Shown here in pieces: positions 16,395-24,702 of a stretch of 64,000 nucleotides of DNA (position 1 is the stretch's first letter; each line of letters opens with the position of its first letter). The position numbers were made by a program, and so were the translations under genes. The notes below the pieces were generated by a model. It did no database searches. It was not told the origin of the DNA and worked only from the letters and a program-made list of their open reading frames with translations. The DNA is from an uncultured Roseibium sp. (GTDB taxonomy: Bacteria; Pseudomonadota; Alphaproteobacteria; Rhizobiales; Stappiaceae), in assembly GCF_963669205.1 (NCBI RefSeq), contig NZ_OY769915.1, positions 5,846,501 through 5,910,500 of the forward strand. The letters are read 5' to 3'.

Positions 16395-16940
16395 ATGCGC
16401 GGATATTTTGCAATTGGAGCGGAAGGACTTTCAAAACGCATGAATCTGGGCACGCTGATGAGATCGGCTCATGCCTTCGGTGCCAACTTCTTTTTCACCG
16501 TCGATGCGGATCAGAAAATCCGGTCCGCGCCTCCATCCGATACCTCCAAGAGCCCCGGGCACCTGCCGGTATTCACCTGGGACAGCGTCGACACGATGGA
16601 CCTGCCACGCGGCTGTCAGCTGGTGGGGATCGAACTCACCGACGATTCGATTGACCTGCCGAGTTTCGGACACCCCCTTCAGGCGGCCTATGTTCTTGGG
16701 CCGGAGCGGGGGTCGTTGTCACCCGAGATGCTGGAGCGCTGCGATCACGTGGTTCGCATCCCGACAAAGTTCTGCGTGAACGTCGCCATGGCCGGGGCAA
16801 TCGTCATGTATGATCGCCACCGGGCGCTCGGGCGATACGCGGAACGCCCCGTCTCCTCGGGAGCGCCGACGAGCGAACGCGCGAAACACGTGAGCGGTGG
16901 CCCGGTCATGCGCAAGGGACGCAAGGTTCCGGGCACCTGA
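16395..16940 (+). CDS. TrmH-family (SpoU/SPOUT) RNA methyltransferase
   Basis: The 181-residue protein has the SPOUT knot motifs: GNLGT-like MNLGTLMRSAHAFGANFFF (motif 1), YVLGPERGSLSPEML (motif 2, with the Gly-Pro-Glu triad) and IPTKFCVNVAMAGAIVMYDRH (motif 3). It lacks the N-terminal substrate-binding domain, so it resembles TrmL or TrmH-like 2'-O-methyltransferases acting on tRNA or rRNA with S-adenosylmethionine. The exact RNA is unknown. A basic C-terminal tail (VMRKGRKVPGT) follows the fold. It is divergent from the quinone oxidoreductase gene. The ATG start directly precedes the conserved RGYFAIG opening. Confidence 0.88.
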   Translation: MRGYFAIGAEGLSKRMNLGTLMRSAHAFGANFFFTVDADQKIRSAPPSDTSKSPGHLPVFTWDSVDTMDLPRGCQLVGIELTDDSIDLPSFGHPLQAAYVLGPERGSLSPEMLERCDHVVRIPTKFCVNVAMAGAIVMYDRHRALGRYAERPVSSGAPTSERAKHVSGGPVMRKGRKVPGT

Positions 16941-17000
16941 CCAGACGCCAGGACACCGGCCGCGAACAGACCTGAATGCCATCCGGGCCGGAAGCAGAGC

Positions 17001-18431
17001 CTATATGCCGTGTTCCTTCAGTTTCGTGAGAAGCGAACGGCTCGCAACCCAGGCGAGGACCGCCATCAGCGCAAAGGTCAGGAACAGCCATGCGGCGGAG
17101 TTCGCCGTCGCCGCGACATCGTCGCGGGTATTGAAACCCGTCTGATTGGCGACAAGGCCGGCAACCGCCGTTCCGAACGACACGGCGAACATCTGGATTG
17201 TCGACAGGGCCGACGCCGCGTTCTCCTTTTCCGTGTCGTCGGTATATTGCAGGGCGAACGTGTTCAGATGCGGCCAGCTCAGGCCGATGCCGGCTCCCAC
17301 GACAATGAGCGCAAGCGACAGCAACCCCGCCAGCCCCGCACCGGTGACCTCATGAGCCGGCGTTGCGGCCGCCAGGACCAGCGTACCCGCAAGCAGAACG
17401 GCCGGCCCCGCGAACACCACCCTGTGCATGGCTTTCCCGGTAAAGCGCGCGGAATAGACTTCCGCACATGACCAGCCGATGGAAACCAGGGCCGCGATGT
17501 AACCTGCCAGCAGCGGAGACAGGCCGTGCAGGCGCTGCAGATAGAAGGGCATGAAAAACTCGGCATTCACGCAGAATATCAGCAGCGACATCACCGCGAA
17601 TGACAGGAACAGGGGGGTGCCGCGCAACATCGCCCCCCTCGGAAACAGGCGGATTTCGGACGCGTTTTCGCGGCGCATCAGGATAAGCACAAGGATAATG
17701 GAAACGACGACACCGATTGCAGCGCCGGCAACCGTATCTGCGAGAGATCCCGCCGAAACCGCCAGCACGGCACCTGCAAGCAGCGCCAGTTGACCAAAGG
17801 CGATTGGTCCTGCCGGCGGCAGCGTGTCCCCGACTGTCGGCAGGAGCCGCCAGGCGATCAAGGAGTAGACAGCCGTGACCGGGATCAACGCGGCAAAGCC
17901 ACCGCGCCAGATGTCATACTCGGCAAACATGCCGCCGACCGCCGGCCCGAACAGCATGGCGATTCCCCAGGTGCCGGAGAGCAGCGCCACCGCGCGGGAC
18001 CACAGACGTTCCGGGTAGGCGAAGACAATCATCGCATAGCAAAGCGTGAACATCATGCCGCCCCCGGCGCCCTGCACCGAACGCCCGGCAAGCATCACCG
18101 GCATGTCCGGGGCAAGGGCCGTGATCAGGCTGCCCAGCGCAAACACGGCGCCGGACAGGGCAAACGACCGCTTCACGTCCATCCGGTTCAGGATCTTTCC
18201 GGTAACGGCCGCGCTCAGGATCGCGGCAAGTGTGAACAAGGTGGCGTTCCAGGCGTAGAGGCTCTGGCCACCGATCTCCGCGACGATTGTCGGCAGCATG
18301 GTGGCCGAAATATTGATGTTGACCGCATGCAGAATGATACCGCCCGCCAGAACCGCGGAAACGGATGCATGCGCGCCCCAAAGGACATCGCTCCACCGGG
18401 CTTCCCCGGGTTGCTCGAATGTGGCTGTCAT
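17001..18431 (-). CDS. MFS efflux transporter (DHA2-like)
   Basis: 476 residues with about 14 hydrophobic segments. Motif C of drug:H+ antiporters is seen as LAGRSVQGAGGGMMFTLCY, and motif A-like residues follow TGKILNRMDVKRS. It should export a drug or metabolite across the inner membrane using the proton gradient. A TTG 13 codons further upstream (18470) is open, but it lies eight bases after the apparent -10 box of a SoxR-box-like promoter (18480-18510) and would leave no leader; the ATG at 18431 is therefore preferred. No partner membrane fusion protein is adjacent. Substrate cannot be inferred, though redox-cycling compounds would fit the promoter. Confidence 0.88.
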   Translation of the reverse strand: MTATFEQPGEARWSDVLWGAHASVSAVLAGGIILHAVNINISATMLPTIVAEIGGQSLYAWNATLFTLAAILSAAVTGKILNRMDVKRSFALSGAVFALGSLITALAPDMPVMLAGRSVQGAGGGMMFTLCYAMIVFAYPERLWSRAVALLSGTWGIAMLFGPAVGGMFAEYDIWRGGFAALIPVTAVYSLIAWRLLPTVGDTLPPAGPIAFGQLALLAGAVLAVSAGSLADTVAGAAIGVVVSIILVLILMRRENASEIRLFPRGAMLRGTPLFLSFAVMSLLIFCVNAEFFMPFYLQRLHGLSPLLAGYIAALVSIGWSCAEVYSARFTGKAMHRVVFAGPAVLLAGTLVLAAATPAHEVTGAGLAGLLSLALIVVGAGIGLSWPHLNTFALQYTDDTEKENAASALSTIQMFAVSFGTAVAGLVANQTGFNTRDDVAATANSAAWLFLTFALMAVLAWVASRSLLTKLKEHGI

Positions 18432-18479
18432 GAGTGGTTTATCTCTTTTTGAGAACAGGACTTCGCTCAATGCCGTCCC

Positions 18480-18510
18480 TACCTAGGGGCTCAACCTAAG
18501 TTGAGGTCAA
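18480..18510 (-). promoter_or_regulatory. SoxR-box-like MerR-type promoter
   Basis: Read on the minus strand, TTGACC (-35) and TAGGTA (-10) are separated by exactly 19 bases, the overlong spacer typical of MerR-family promoters. The spacer carries the inverted repeat CTCAAC-TTAG-GTTGAG. Position by position it aligns with the E. coli soxS promoter box (ACCTCAA-n-TTA-nn-TTGAG). It drives the MFS gene. Confidence 0.65.
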
Positions 18511-18713
18511 GAGCTCTTTTTGATTGGCCTGTAACCGCGTGTCGACAGCGAAGGTCTGCAGGCGCCGGCAATGGCCGGTTCTGCGGTTCGCAAACGGTTC
18601 ATTCTGTGGAAATATGGTGAACCAGTAGAAGACCTTCCCGAACCGGATCTCAAGAAACAGCGTAGCAGGCAGGGAGCTTGAGCCGATCAAGCAAAGTAGG
18701 ACTGAGTCGCACC

Positions 18714-19280
18714 CTAATCCACATCGACCGCTTCGTCGGCTTCGATCAGCTGGCGCAGCCGGCCGAAGGCCAGCCGGATACGCGATTTGACGGTTCCGAG
18801 CGGCAGGCCGGTTGTCTCGGAAATCTCGCTATGGGACTGGCCGAGGAAAAACGCGAGCCGGACGACTTCCATCTGCTCTTCCGGCAGCTTGGTGATTGCG
18901 GCACGCACCCGCTCCTCCCGCAGCCGCGCATCCATCTCTTCCGAGACATCGGGAAGAGGTGCCGGCTGAAGCGCGGGTTCTTCCGGATCGAGGTCCGCGG
19001 TCTTTTGCCGCCGCAGCCGGTCGATGCGGCGATTGCGCGCAACGCGAAACAGCCATGTGCTCGCTGACGACTTTTTGGGATCGAACAGATCGGCCTTGCG
19101 CCACAGCGTGACCATGACGTCCTGCGCGATTTCTTCCGCCACCGCCGCATCTGCGCCCTGTTTCATCAGGTAGCCCTTGAGACGCGGGGCAAAATGATCA
19201 AACAATTCAACAAATGCGCTCTTGTCGCGGTCAGCCGCGACCTTGACGATCAGATCTGAAAAATACTGCGCTTGCACCAA
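18714..19280 (-). CDS. ECF-type RNA polymerase sigma factor
   Basis: 188 residues with region 2 (FAPRLKGYLMKQGADAAVAEEIAQDVMVTLWRKADLFD and STWLFRVARNRRIDRLRR) and region 4 (LPEEQMEVVRLAFFLGQSHSEISETTGLPLGTVKSRIRLAFGRLR) joined by a short acidic linker. It resembles the SigK/RpoE (ECF11-like) group that is usually controlled by a zinc anti-sigma factor of ChrR type encoded right after it. Here no such gene follows: 200 bases downstream is the MFS promoter. Its regulation must then lie elsewhere or be transcriptional. It is divergent from the IalB-like gene. Start choice follows the conserved length; there is no strong Shine-Dalgarno. Confidence 0.9.
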   Translation of the reverse strand: MVQAQYFSDLIVKVAADRDKSAFVELFDHFAPRLKGYLMKQGADAAVAEEIAQDVMVTLWRKADLFDPKKSSASTWLFRVARNRRIDRLRRQKTADLDPEEPALQPAPLPDVSEEMDARLREERVRAAITKLPEEQMEVVRLAFFLGQSHSEISETTGLPLGTVKSRIRLAFGRLRQLIEADEAVDVD

Positions 19281-19477
19281 AAGCTGTCGTGCTCCCTTTC
19301 CGACCCTATTCTTTAGCAGGTTCGAAACTTTTCGAAAGAGGGTTCAGCTGTTTCTGCCACACTGTTGCCGCGATTAACCGCAAGAGCCAATAGGGGAAAC
19401 AGAAATAATCGAGATCAATCGGCAGGAACGTCAAAAACCCGCAATTGCCGGGCCGCGGCTTCAACCCTTTCGTAACC

Positions 19478-19500
19478 AGCTTTAAGTTATCATTAAAGCT
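19478..19500. promoter_or_regulatory. Perfect inverted repeat upstream of the IalB-like gene
   Basis: Arms AGCTTTAA (19478-19485) and TTAAAGCT (19493-19500) are perfect complements with a 7-base spacer. The site is 66 bases before the IalB-like start, in the divergent region shared with the ECF sigma gene. Confidence 0.45.
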
Positions 19501-19565
19501 AGGTTTGTAAGACAGACGGCAATTGCATCAAATTTGACGAAAACTCATAGCCAGATGGTGTGGAG

Positions 19566-20075
19566 ATGATGAAAGCAAAATCGCTGGTACTGGCCCTCGC
19601 AGGCCTGGCCGTTTCAAGTGCAGCAGCTTTCGCGCAGACCCCGACGCTTTTGAAGCAACACAAGGACTGGGCGGCGTACACGACGCCAAGCGGTGGCGGC
19701 AAGGTTTGCTACGCGCTGACGAAGCCGACCACAATGCTGCCGGGCGACCGCAATCACGGAGAGGTCTTTTTCTTCGTGACGTCGCGTCCCGCAGAAGGTG
19801 TCTCGTCGGAGCCGAGCCTCGTTGTCGGTTATCCGTTCAAGGACAAGTCGTCCGTTTCCGTCGACGTTGACGGCAAGGACTTTACGCTTTTCACCAACAA
19901 TGACGGAGCCTGGGTCGAAAACGCAGCCACCGAGGCCCAGCTTGTTGCCGCGATGAAAGCGGGCCGTGAAATGACCGTCAGCGGCGAATCGAGCCGTGGA
20001 ACCCGGACGACCTACAAATTTTCGCTGTCCGGCGTCACGGCGGCGATCGATACGGCGGCCCAGGCCTGCCGCTAG
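19566..20075 (+). CDS. Invasion-associated locus B (IalB) family protein
   Basis: The 169-residue exported protein has a signal peptide (MMKAKSLVLALAGLAVSSAAAFA) and an IalB-like domain: KDWAAYTTPSGGGKVCYALTKPTTMLPGD, FFFVTSRPAEGVSSEPSLVVGYPF, DFTLFTNNDGAWVE and TRTTYKFSLSGVTAAIDTAAQAC. The two cysteines (in GGKVCY and QAC) are conserved and probably disulphide-bonded. The family is common in free-living Hyphomicrobiales despite its name from Bartonella; its biochemical role is unknown. The start may be 19566 or 19569, as GGAG directly abuts the first ATG. A perfect inverted repeat and an ECF sigma gene lie upstream. Confidence 0.85.
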   Translation: MMKAKSLVLALAGLAVSSAAAFAQTPTLLKQHKDWAAYTTPSGGGKVCYALTKPTTMLPGDRNHGEVFFFVTSRPAEGVSSEPSLVVGYPFKDKSSVSVDVDGKDFTLFTNNDGAWVENAATEAQLVAAMKAGREMTVSGESSRGTRTTYKFSLSGVTAAIDTAAQACR

Positions 20076-20102
20076 CAAACCTTTCGCCCGCTATTCGGGA
20101 CG

Positions 20103-20128
20103 TCCCGGTCGGAACCGTCTGACCGGGA
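20103..20128 (+). terminator. Possible terminator hairpin after the IalB-like gene
   Basis: TCCCGGTC (20103-20110) and GACCGGGA (20121-20128) form a perfect 8-bp stem with a 10-base loop, 28 bases past the stop. It has no T-run, so its strength is doubtful. Confidence 0.4.
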
Positions 20129-20290
20129 GCGGCATATCTGTGCGGCCGGAAATGCCCGGCACCTTGATTTTTCAGCTGATCTGTGGTTTTGGAAGCGCTT
20201 GACAAAGAGCCTGCCGATGCAGGCGGTCCGGGCGCCGCGGCTGCGAGAACCAACGCATTGCAGAGCGCCGGACACGATACGGATCACATC

Positions 20291-21514
20291 ATGGCAATGA
20301 CGCTCGACATCGCGCGGGACAATCCGAACGCGCCTACGGTGACTGCGACAGCGGCGCAATCCCAGTCCGGTGAGGAAAAACCGACGCTCGTGGGTCTTTC
20401 GCGCGAGGAACTCGGCGAAGCCCTCGGCACCATCGGCGTACCGCAAAAGCAGTGGCGCATGCGCGCCTCCCAGCTCTGGCACTGGCTCTATGTCCGCGGC
20501 GTCTCCGACTTTGGCGAGATGACGAACATTGCCAAGGATCTGCGCAGACAGCTGGACGAGGCTTTCACCATCGCCCGGCCCGAGATCGTCTCCGAACAGA
20601 TTTCGGTCGACGGCACCCGCAAGTGGCTGTTTCGCTTTCCACCGCGCGGCGCCGGCCGCCCCGTGGAAGTCGAGACCGTCTACATCCCGGAAGAAGGCCG
20701 CGGCACCCTGTGCGTTTCCTCCCAGGTCGGCTGCACGCTGACCTGCACGTTCTGCCATACGGGTACGCAGAAGCTGGTGCGCAATCTCACCGCGGAGGAA
20801 ATTCTCTCGCAGGTACTGATGGCGCGTGACCGCCTCGGCGACTTTCCCGATGCCGACACGCCTCAGGGTGCCATCGTCCCGAGCGAGGGCCGTCTGGTAT
20901 CCAATATCGTCATGATGGGCATGGGCGAACCACTCTACAATTTCGACAACGTCAAGAAGGCGCTTCTGATCGCCTCCGATGGTGATGGCCTGTCGCTGTC
21001 CAAGCGCCGCATCACCTTGTCGACATCGGGCGTCGTGCCGGAAATTTTCCGCACCGGCGACGAGATCGGCTGCATGCTGGCAATCTCGCTCCATGCTGTG
21101 CGCGACGACCTGCGCGACGTTCTGGTACCGATCAACAAGAAGTGGAACATCGACGCGCTTCTGGACGCCTGCCGCAACTATCCGGGGCTTTCGAATGCCA
21201 AGAGGATCACCTTTGAATACGTGATGCTGAAAGGCGTCAACGACAGCAACCAGGATGCGCTGGACCTTGTGCGCCTGCTCAAGGGCATACCGGCGAAGAT
21301 CAACCTCATCCCGTTCAATCCCTGGCCGGGCTCCGAGTATGAATGCTCGGACTGGGAACGGATCGAGGAATTCGCGGACATCGTCAATCGCGCCGGATAT
21401 GCATCCCCCATCCGTACACCGCGCGGACGCGACATTTTCGCGGCCTGCGGCCAGCTCAAGTCGGCGTCCGAACGCATGCGCAAAAAGGACCGCGAAGCGC
21501 TGGCTGCTTCCTGA
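20291..21514 (+). CDS. rlmN: Dual-specificity 23S rRNA/tRNA adenine-C2 methyltransferase RlmN
   Basis: A 407-residue radical SAM enzyme that adds a methyl group to C2 of A2503 in 23S rRNA and A37 of some tRNAs. The radical SAM cluster motif CxxxCxxC is seen in GCTLTCTFCHTG; KLVRNLTAEEI, MGMGEPLYNFDNV, KRRITLSTSGVVPEI and the C-terminal NLIPFNPWPGSEYECS with ASPIRTPRGRDIFAACGQL carry the two methyl-transfer cysteines in the usual places (one early after ISLHAV region, one in FAACGQL). The start at 20291 (MAMTLDIARDNPN) is preferred to a GTG farther upstream because the added residues look non-coding. It is about 20 residues longer at the N-terminus than enterobacterial RlmN, as in other alphaproteobacteria. 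Confidence 0.95.
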   Translation: MAMTLDIARDNPNAPTVTATAAQSQSGEEKPTLVGLSREELGEALGTIGVPQKQWRMRASQLWHWLYVRGVSDFGEMTNIAKDLRRQLDEAFTIARPEIVSEQISVDGTRKWLFRFPPRGAGRPVEVETVYIPEEGRGTLCVSSQVGCTLTCTFCHTGTQKLVRNLTAEEILSQVLMARDRLGDFPDADTPQGAIVPSEGRLVSNIVMMGMGEPLYNFDNVKKALLIASDGDGLSLSKRRITLSTSGVVPEIFRTGDEIGCMLAISLHAVRDDLRDVLVPINKKWNIDALLDACRNYPGLSNAKRITFEYVMLKGVNDSNQDALDLVRLLKGIPAKINLIPFNPWPGSEYECSDWERIEEFADIVNRAGYASPIRTPRGRDIFAACGQLKSASERMRKKDREALAAS

Positions 21515-21819
21515 ACATCGCGACACCTGTCTGTCTTTCAAGGGTGAGCGGCGCGATGGCTGCGCGACCCGGATCGTCTGCATATCCTGCGTAGATTTGC
21601 CAACGACGTCCACGACCGGGTCGGCAGATCCGCGGCTTCCGACCTGTCTCAGGTATGCCGGACACGCGCCTAAAGCCGCCCCGACCCGATAAACACCGCA
21701 CACAAGGCGGTGAAACCCCTTATTTCTTTCAAGTCTTTGCAGGAAGCTTGTATTACCATGATCGGCAACCACTTCACCTGCACAGGCCCCTGACGCCGAA
21801 TTTGTGAAGGAAGTGCATT
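21515..21819. other. Intergenic region between rlmN and the P460-like gene
   Basis: About 305 bases without a supportable gene. A small hairpin (CACCGC ... GCGGTG near 21692-21711) could end the rlmN transcript. The AAGGAAG ribosome binding site of the next gene lies at the right end. Confidence 0.4.
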
Positions 21820-22431
21820 ATGAGCAAAACCGTTTTGATTTTTGTGGCCCTGCTGATTCTGTCTGCAGTACTCGTGGACGCCCTGGCGCAGTCGGAATCG
21901 TCCGACAGCCACATTACCATCGAGGACCCGGCCGAGTTGACCAAGGACGAAGCCCGCGAGATCTACGACGGTCTGAAGACCCGCATGGCGGCGCTCTACG
22001 CCGGATCGGAGCTGGATGAAATCCGGAACTACCAGTCCTGGGAAATCTTCAACGACGCACCCTTTGTCTCCGCGACACACGGACAGCGCTACGTCAACAA
22101 TTACGCCAACGCCGTCGCGGTTAATTACGCGATCCTGAAGGAAGGCGAAAAACTGCCTGTCGGCTCTGTCCTCGCCAAGGACAGCGTCACCGTTACCGGT
22201 GATGGCCGTGTTTTTCCCGGTGCGATGTTCGGGATGGAAAAGCTCCCCGAGGGCACAAGCCCCGAAACCGCCGACTGGCGTTACTTCATGGTGATACCGG
22301 ACGGATCGATTTTCGGTGACACGACCGGTGACAATCCACATCTCATGACCTATTGCCATGATTGTCATCTAGGTGTGGCCGAGCGCGATTTTACCTTCTT
22401 CGTTCCCGAGGAATTCAGGATCGGTCAATAG
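21820..22431 (+). CDS. Cytochrome P460-like periplasmic haem protein
   Basis: 203 residues: signal peptide (MSKTVLIFVALLILSAVLVDALAQ), then a P460-type domain with NYQSWEIFNDAPFVSATHGQRYVNNYAN, LPVGSVLAKDSV, FGMEKLPEGTSPETADWRYFMVIPDG and a single CxxCH haem-c site (CHDCH, residues 179-183) near the C-terminus, as in the family. Cytochrome P460 proteins of nitrifiers oxidise hydroxylamine or bind NO using a cross-linked haem; the cross-linking lysine cannot be assigned by eye, and many relatives are of unknown activity. It converges with the molybdenum hydroxylase operon and is followed by a strong terminator. AAGGAAG precedes the ATG. Confidence 0.8.
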   Translation: MSKTVLIFVALLILSAVLVDALAQSESSDSHITIEDPAELTKDEAREIYDGLKTRMAALYAGSELDEIRNYQSWEIFNDAPFVSATHGQRYVNNYANAVAVNYAILKEGEKLPVGSVLAKDSVTVTGDGRVFPGAMFGMEKLPEGTSPETADWRYFMVIPDGSIFGDTTGDNPHLMTYCHDCHLGVAERDFTFFVPEEFRIGQ

Positions 22432-22460
22432 GAACCGCACCCTCGCACGCTTCAAACGGA

Positions 22461-22494
22461 AAAGGCCGCCTTCCGGCGGCCTTTCGTTTTTTTT
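22461..22494 (+). terminator. Intrinsic terminator of the P460-like gene
   Basis: AAAGGCCGCC-TTCC-GGCGGCCTTT is a perfect 10-bp stem followed by CG and a run of eight T residues. It lies 30 bases past the stop and between convergent genes. Confidence 0.92.
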
Positions 22495-22509
22495 GCGAGA
22501 GACGGGCGG

Positions 22510-24699
22510 TCAGACCAGGCCGGCTTTCGTCAGAGGCAAGTTGGTGACCCAGTCGCCTTTCCCGGCTGCAATGGCATTGGCAACCGCCGGTCCGATCGGC
22601 GGTGTGCCCGGCTCACCGATACCGGTCGGCGCTTCGTTGGACGCAACGATGTGCACCTCGATTTCCGGCATGTCGGAGATCCGGATCGGCTCGTAGGTGT
22701 CGAAGTTGGTCTCTTCGACAACGCCATCGGCAAGCGTGACCTGGTTGCGCAGGATTGCGCCCAGTCCGTAACCGATACCGCCCTCGACCTGCGCCCGGAT
22801 ATTGTCCGGGTTGATCGGCGTGCCGCAATCGACCGCGGCAACCACCTTCTCGACCTTCACCGTGCCGTCGTCGCGGAAGGAGATTTCCGCCACTTCGGCC
22901 ACATAGGAGCCGAACGACTTGTGCACGGCGACACCGCGGTGACGTCCCTCGGCAGCAGGCGTATCCCAGCCGGCCTTCTCGGCGGCCAGTTTCAGGACAT
23001 TTGCCTTGCGCGGATCATCCTTGAGCAGTTCCAGGCGATACGCGACCGGGTCCTTGCCCGCCTCCTTGGCGATGCGGTCGACCATGGTCTCCATCACGTA
23101 GGCCGTGTGGGTGTGGCCGACGGACCGCCACCACAGGACCGGAACCTGGGTTTCCTGGTAGGACTGATCCATGTTCATGAGCGGGAACGCGTAGGTCGTG
23201 TCATGCGCGCCCTCGGTCATGTTGTGATCAACGCCGTCCTTCATCAGCATGGCCTCGAAGGGCGTGCCCTTGATGATCGACTTGGCCGCAATGTGGTACT
23301 TGAACGCGGTGACGTTGTTGTCCGCGTCCAGTCCGACCTTGATCTTGTGGGCCGACATCGGACGGTAGTAGCCGCCGGCCATGTCGTCCTCGCGGGTCCA
23401 CACGATCTTGACCGGAGCCGGCTCCATTCCGGCAGCCAGCATCGCCTTGGCCAGGAAGGCGACTTCCGCAACCGGATGGCTGTCCGCCTGTGCACGGCGG
23501 CCGAACGATCCGCCCGCCCACAAGGTGTTGATCTTCACCTTCTCGAACGGCACCTCGAGGATCGTTGCCGCCGCGTTGTGATCGATCGTCTGGATCTGCG
23601 AACCGAGCCAGAGTTCCGCGGTTTCACCGTCATAAAGGAGCGCCGCATCGAGCGGTTCCATCGCACCGTGGGCCAGGAACGGGAATTCGAAATCGGCTTC
23701 GATCACCCGCGCCGAGCCTTCAAGGGCCGCATCGGCATCGCCGTCTTCGCGCACTTTCAGCCCCGGTTTTGCCGTCAAGTCCTTCAGCTCCGCCATCATG
23801 GCGTCGCTTGACCGGGTTTCCGCTGCGCTGTCGTCCCATTCGATGTCCAGAAGATCACGCGCCTTGATCGCCGGCCACGTGGATGTGGCGACAACGGCAA
23901 CACCGTTCGGGATCTGCAGCACGTTGACGACGCCGGGAACGGCCATGGCTTCGGTCGCATCGAACGACTTCAGTTTGCCGCCGAACCGGGGCGCGCGGGC
24001 CACGACGGCAACAAGCAGGTCGTCCCGCTGAAAGTCCATCGTGTAGGTATTCGGAGCGCCGACCGTCTTGTTCTTCACATCGACGCGCGGGAAGGACTTG
24101 CCGATATAGACCCACTGATCCGGCGTCTTGAGCACCGGTTCAGCCGGGACGTCCTGCTGTGCGGCAAGACCTGCAAGTTCACCGAGCGTGGCGGACTTGC
24201 CGGAGCCGTGGCTGACGACACCGCCGGACACCGTGATCTCACCGGCCGGAACACCCCATTCCTTGGCGGCGGCGGCGACGATCATCGCCTTCGCGGCGGC
24301 ACCGGCCTGCCGGTACTGCATGAAGGAGTTGGCCATGGCGGTGGACCCGCCGGTGCCCTGAACACCGAACAGGGTGTTGGCATAGACCTGCGGGTTGGAC
24401 GGCGCATGTTCGACCGTGACCTGCTCCCAGGACGCGTCAAGTTCGTCGGCGACCAGCGTCGACAGACCGGTTGCCGTTCCCTGCCCCTTGTCCAGGTGCT
24501 TGGACAGGACAACGACGGTGTTGTCGGGCCGGATATGCACGAATGGCTGGATAAATTCACCGTCTCCGGCCGCTGCCTGGGCAGCGCGGGGCAGGTTCAT
24601 CGCCAGCACGAGACCGCCGACGGTTCCGGCGGAGATTTTCAGGAACGTACGCCGGGACGGCGCAGCCGCTTCAAGCGGTTTCTGCAACAGATGCAACAT
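22510..24699 (-). CDS. Molybdopterin-binding subunit of a xanthine dehydrogenase-family hydroxylase (IorB-like)
   Basis: The 729-residue large subunit has a twin-arginine signal (SRRTFLKISAGTVGG, residues 15-29), so the folded, cofactor-loaded complex is exported to the periplasm. Later motifs fit the aldehyde oxidase/isoquinoline 1-oxidoreductase beta family: HLDKGQGTATGLSTLVADELDASW, GGSFGRRAQAD, VPVLWWRSVGHTHTAYVMET and the C-terminal GEPGTPPIGPAVANAIAA with the catalytic Glu. It would hydroxylate an N-heterocycle or aldehyde with water as oxygen donor. No FAD subunit gene is present, so electrons should pass via the partner 2Fe-2S protein to a cytochrome. The start is three bases after the partner gene's stop. 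Substrate unknown. Confidence 0.9.
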   Translation of the reverse strand: MLHLLQKPLEAAAPSRRTFLKISAGTVGGLVLAMNLPRAAQAAAGDGEFIQPFVHIRPDNTVVVLSKHLDKGQGTATGLSTLVADELDASWEQVTVEHAPSNPQVYANTLFGVQGTGGSTAMANSFMQYRQAGAAAKAMIVAAAAKEWGVPAGEITVSGGVVSHGSGKSATLGELAGLAAQQDVPAEPVLKTPDQWVYIGKSFPRVDVKNKTVGAPNTYTMDFQRDDLLVAVVARAPRFGGKLKSFDATEAMAVPGVVNVLQIPNGVAVVATSTWPAIKARDLLDIEWDDSAAETRSSDAMMAELKDLTAKPGLKVREDGDADAALEGSARVIEADFEFPFLAHGAMEPLDAALLYDGETAELWLGSQIQTIDHNAAATILEVPFEKVKINTLWAGGSFGRRAQADSHPVAEVAFLAKAMLAAGMEPAPVKIVWTREDDMAGGYYRPMSAHKIKVGLDADNNVTAFKYHIAAKSIIKGTPFEAMLMKDGVDHNMTEGAHDTTYAFPLMNMDQSYQETQVPVLWWRSVGHTHTAYVMETMVDRIAKEAGKDPVAYRLELLKDDPRKANVLKLAAEKAGWDTPAAEGRHRGVAVHKSFGSYVAEVAEISFRDDGTVKVEKVVAAVDCGTPINPDNIRAQVEGGIGYGLGAILRNQVTLADGVVEETNFDTYEPIRISDMPEIEVHIVASNEAPTGIGEPGTPPIGPAVANAIAAGKGDWVTNLPLTKAGLV

Positions 24700-24702
24700 G
24701 GA

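Noticed and set aside
22651..23811. A 386-codon plus-strand open frame opposite the molybdenum hydroxylase
   Set aside because: Antisense shadow of conserved enzyme motifs.
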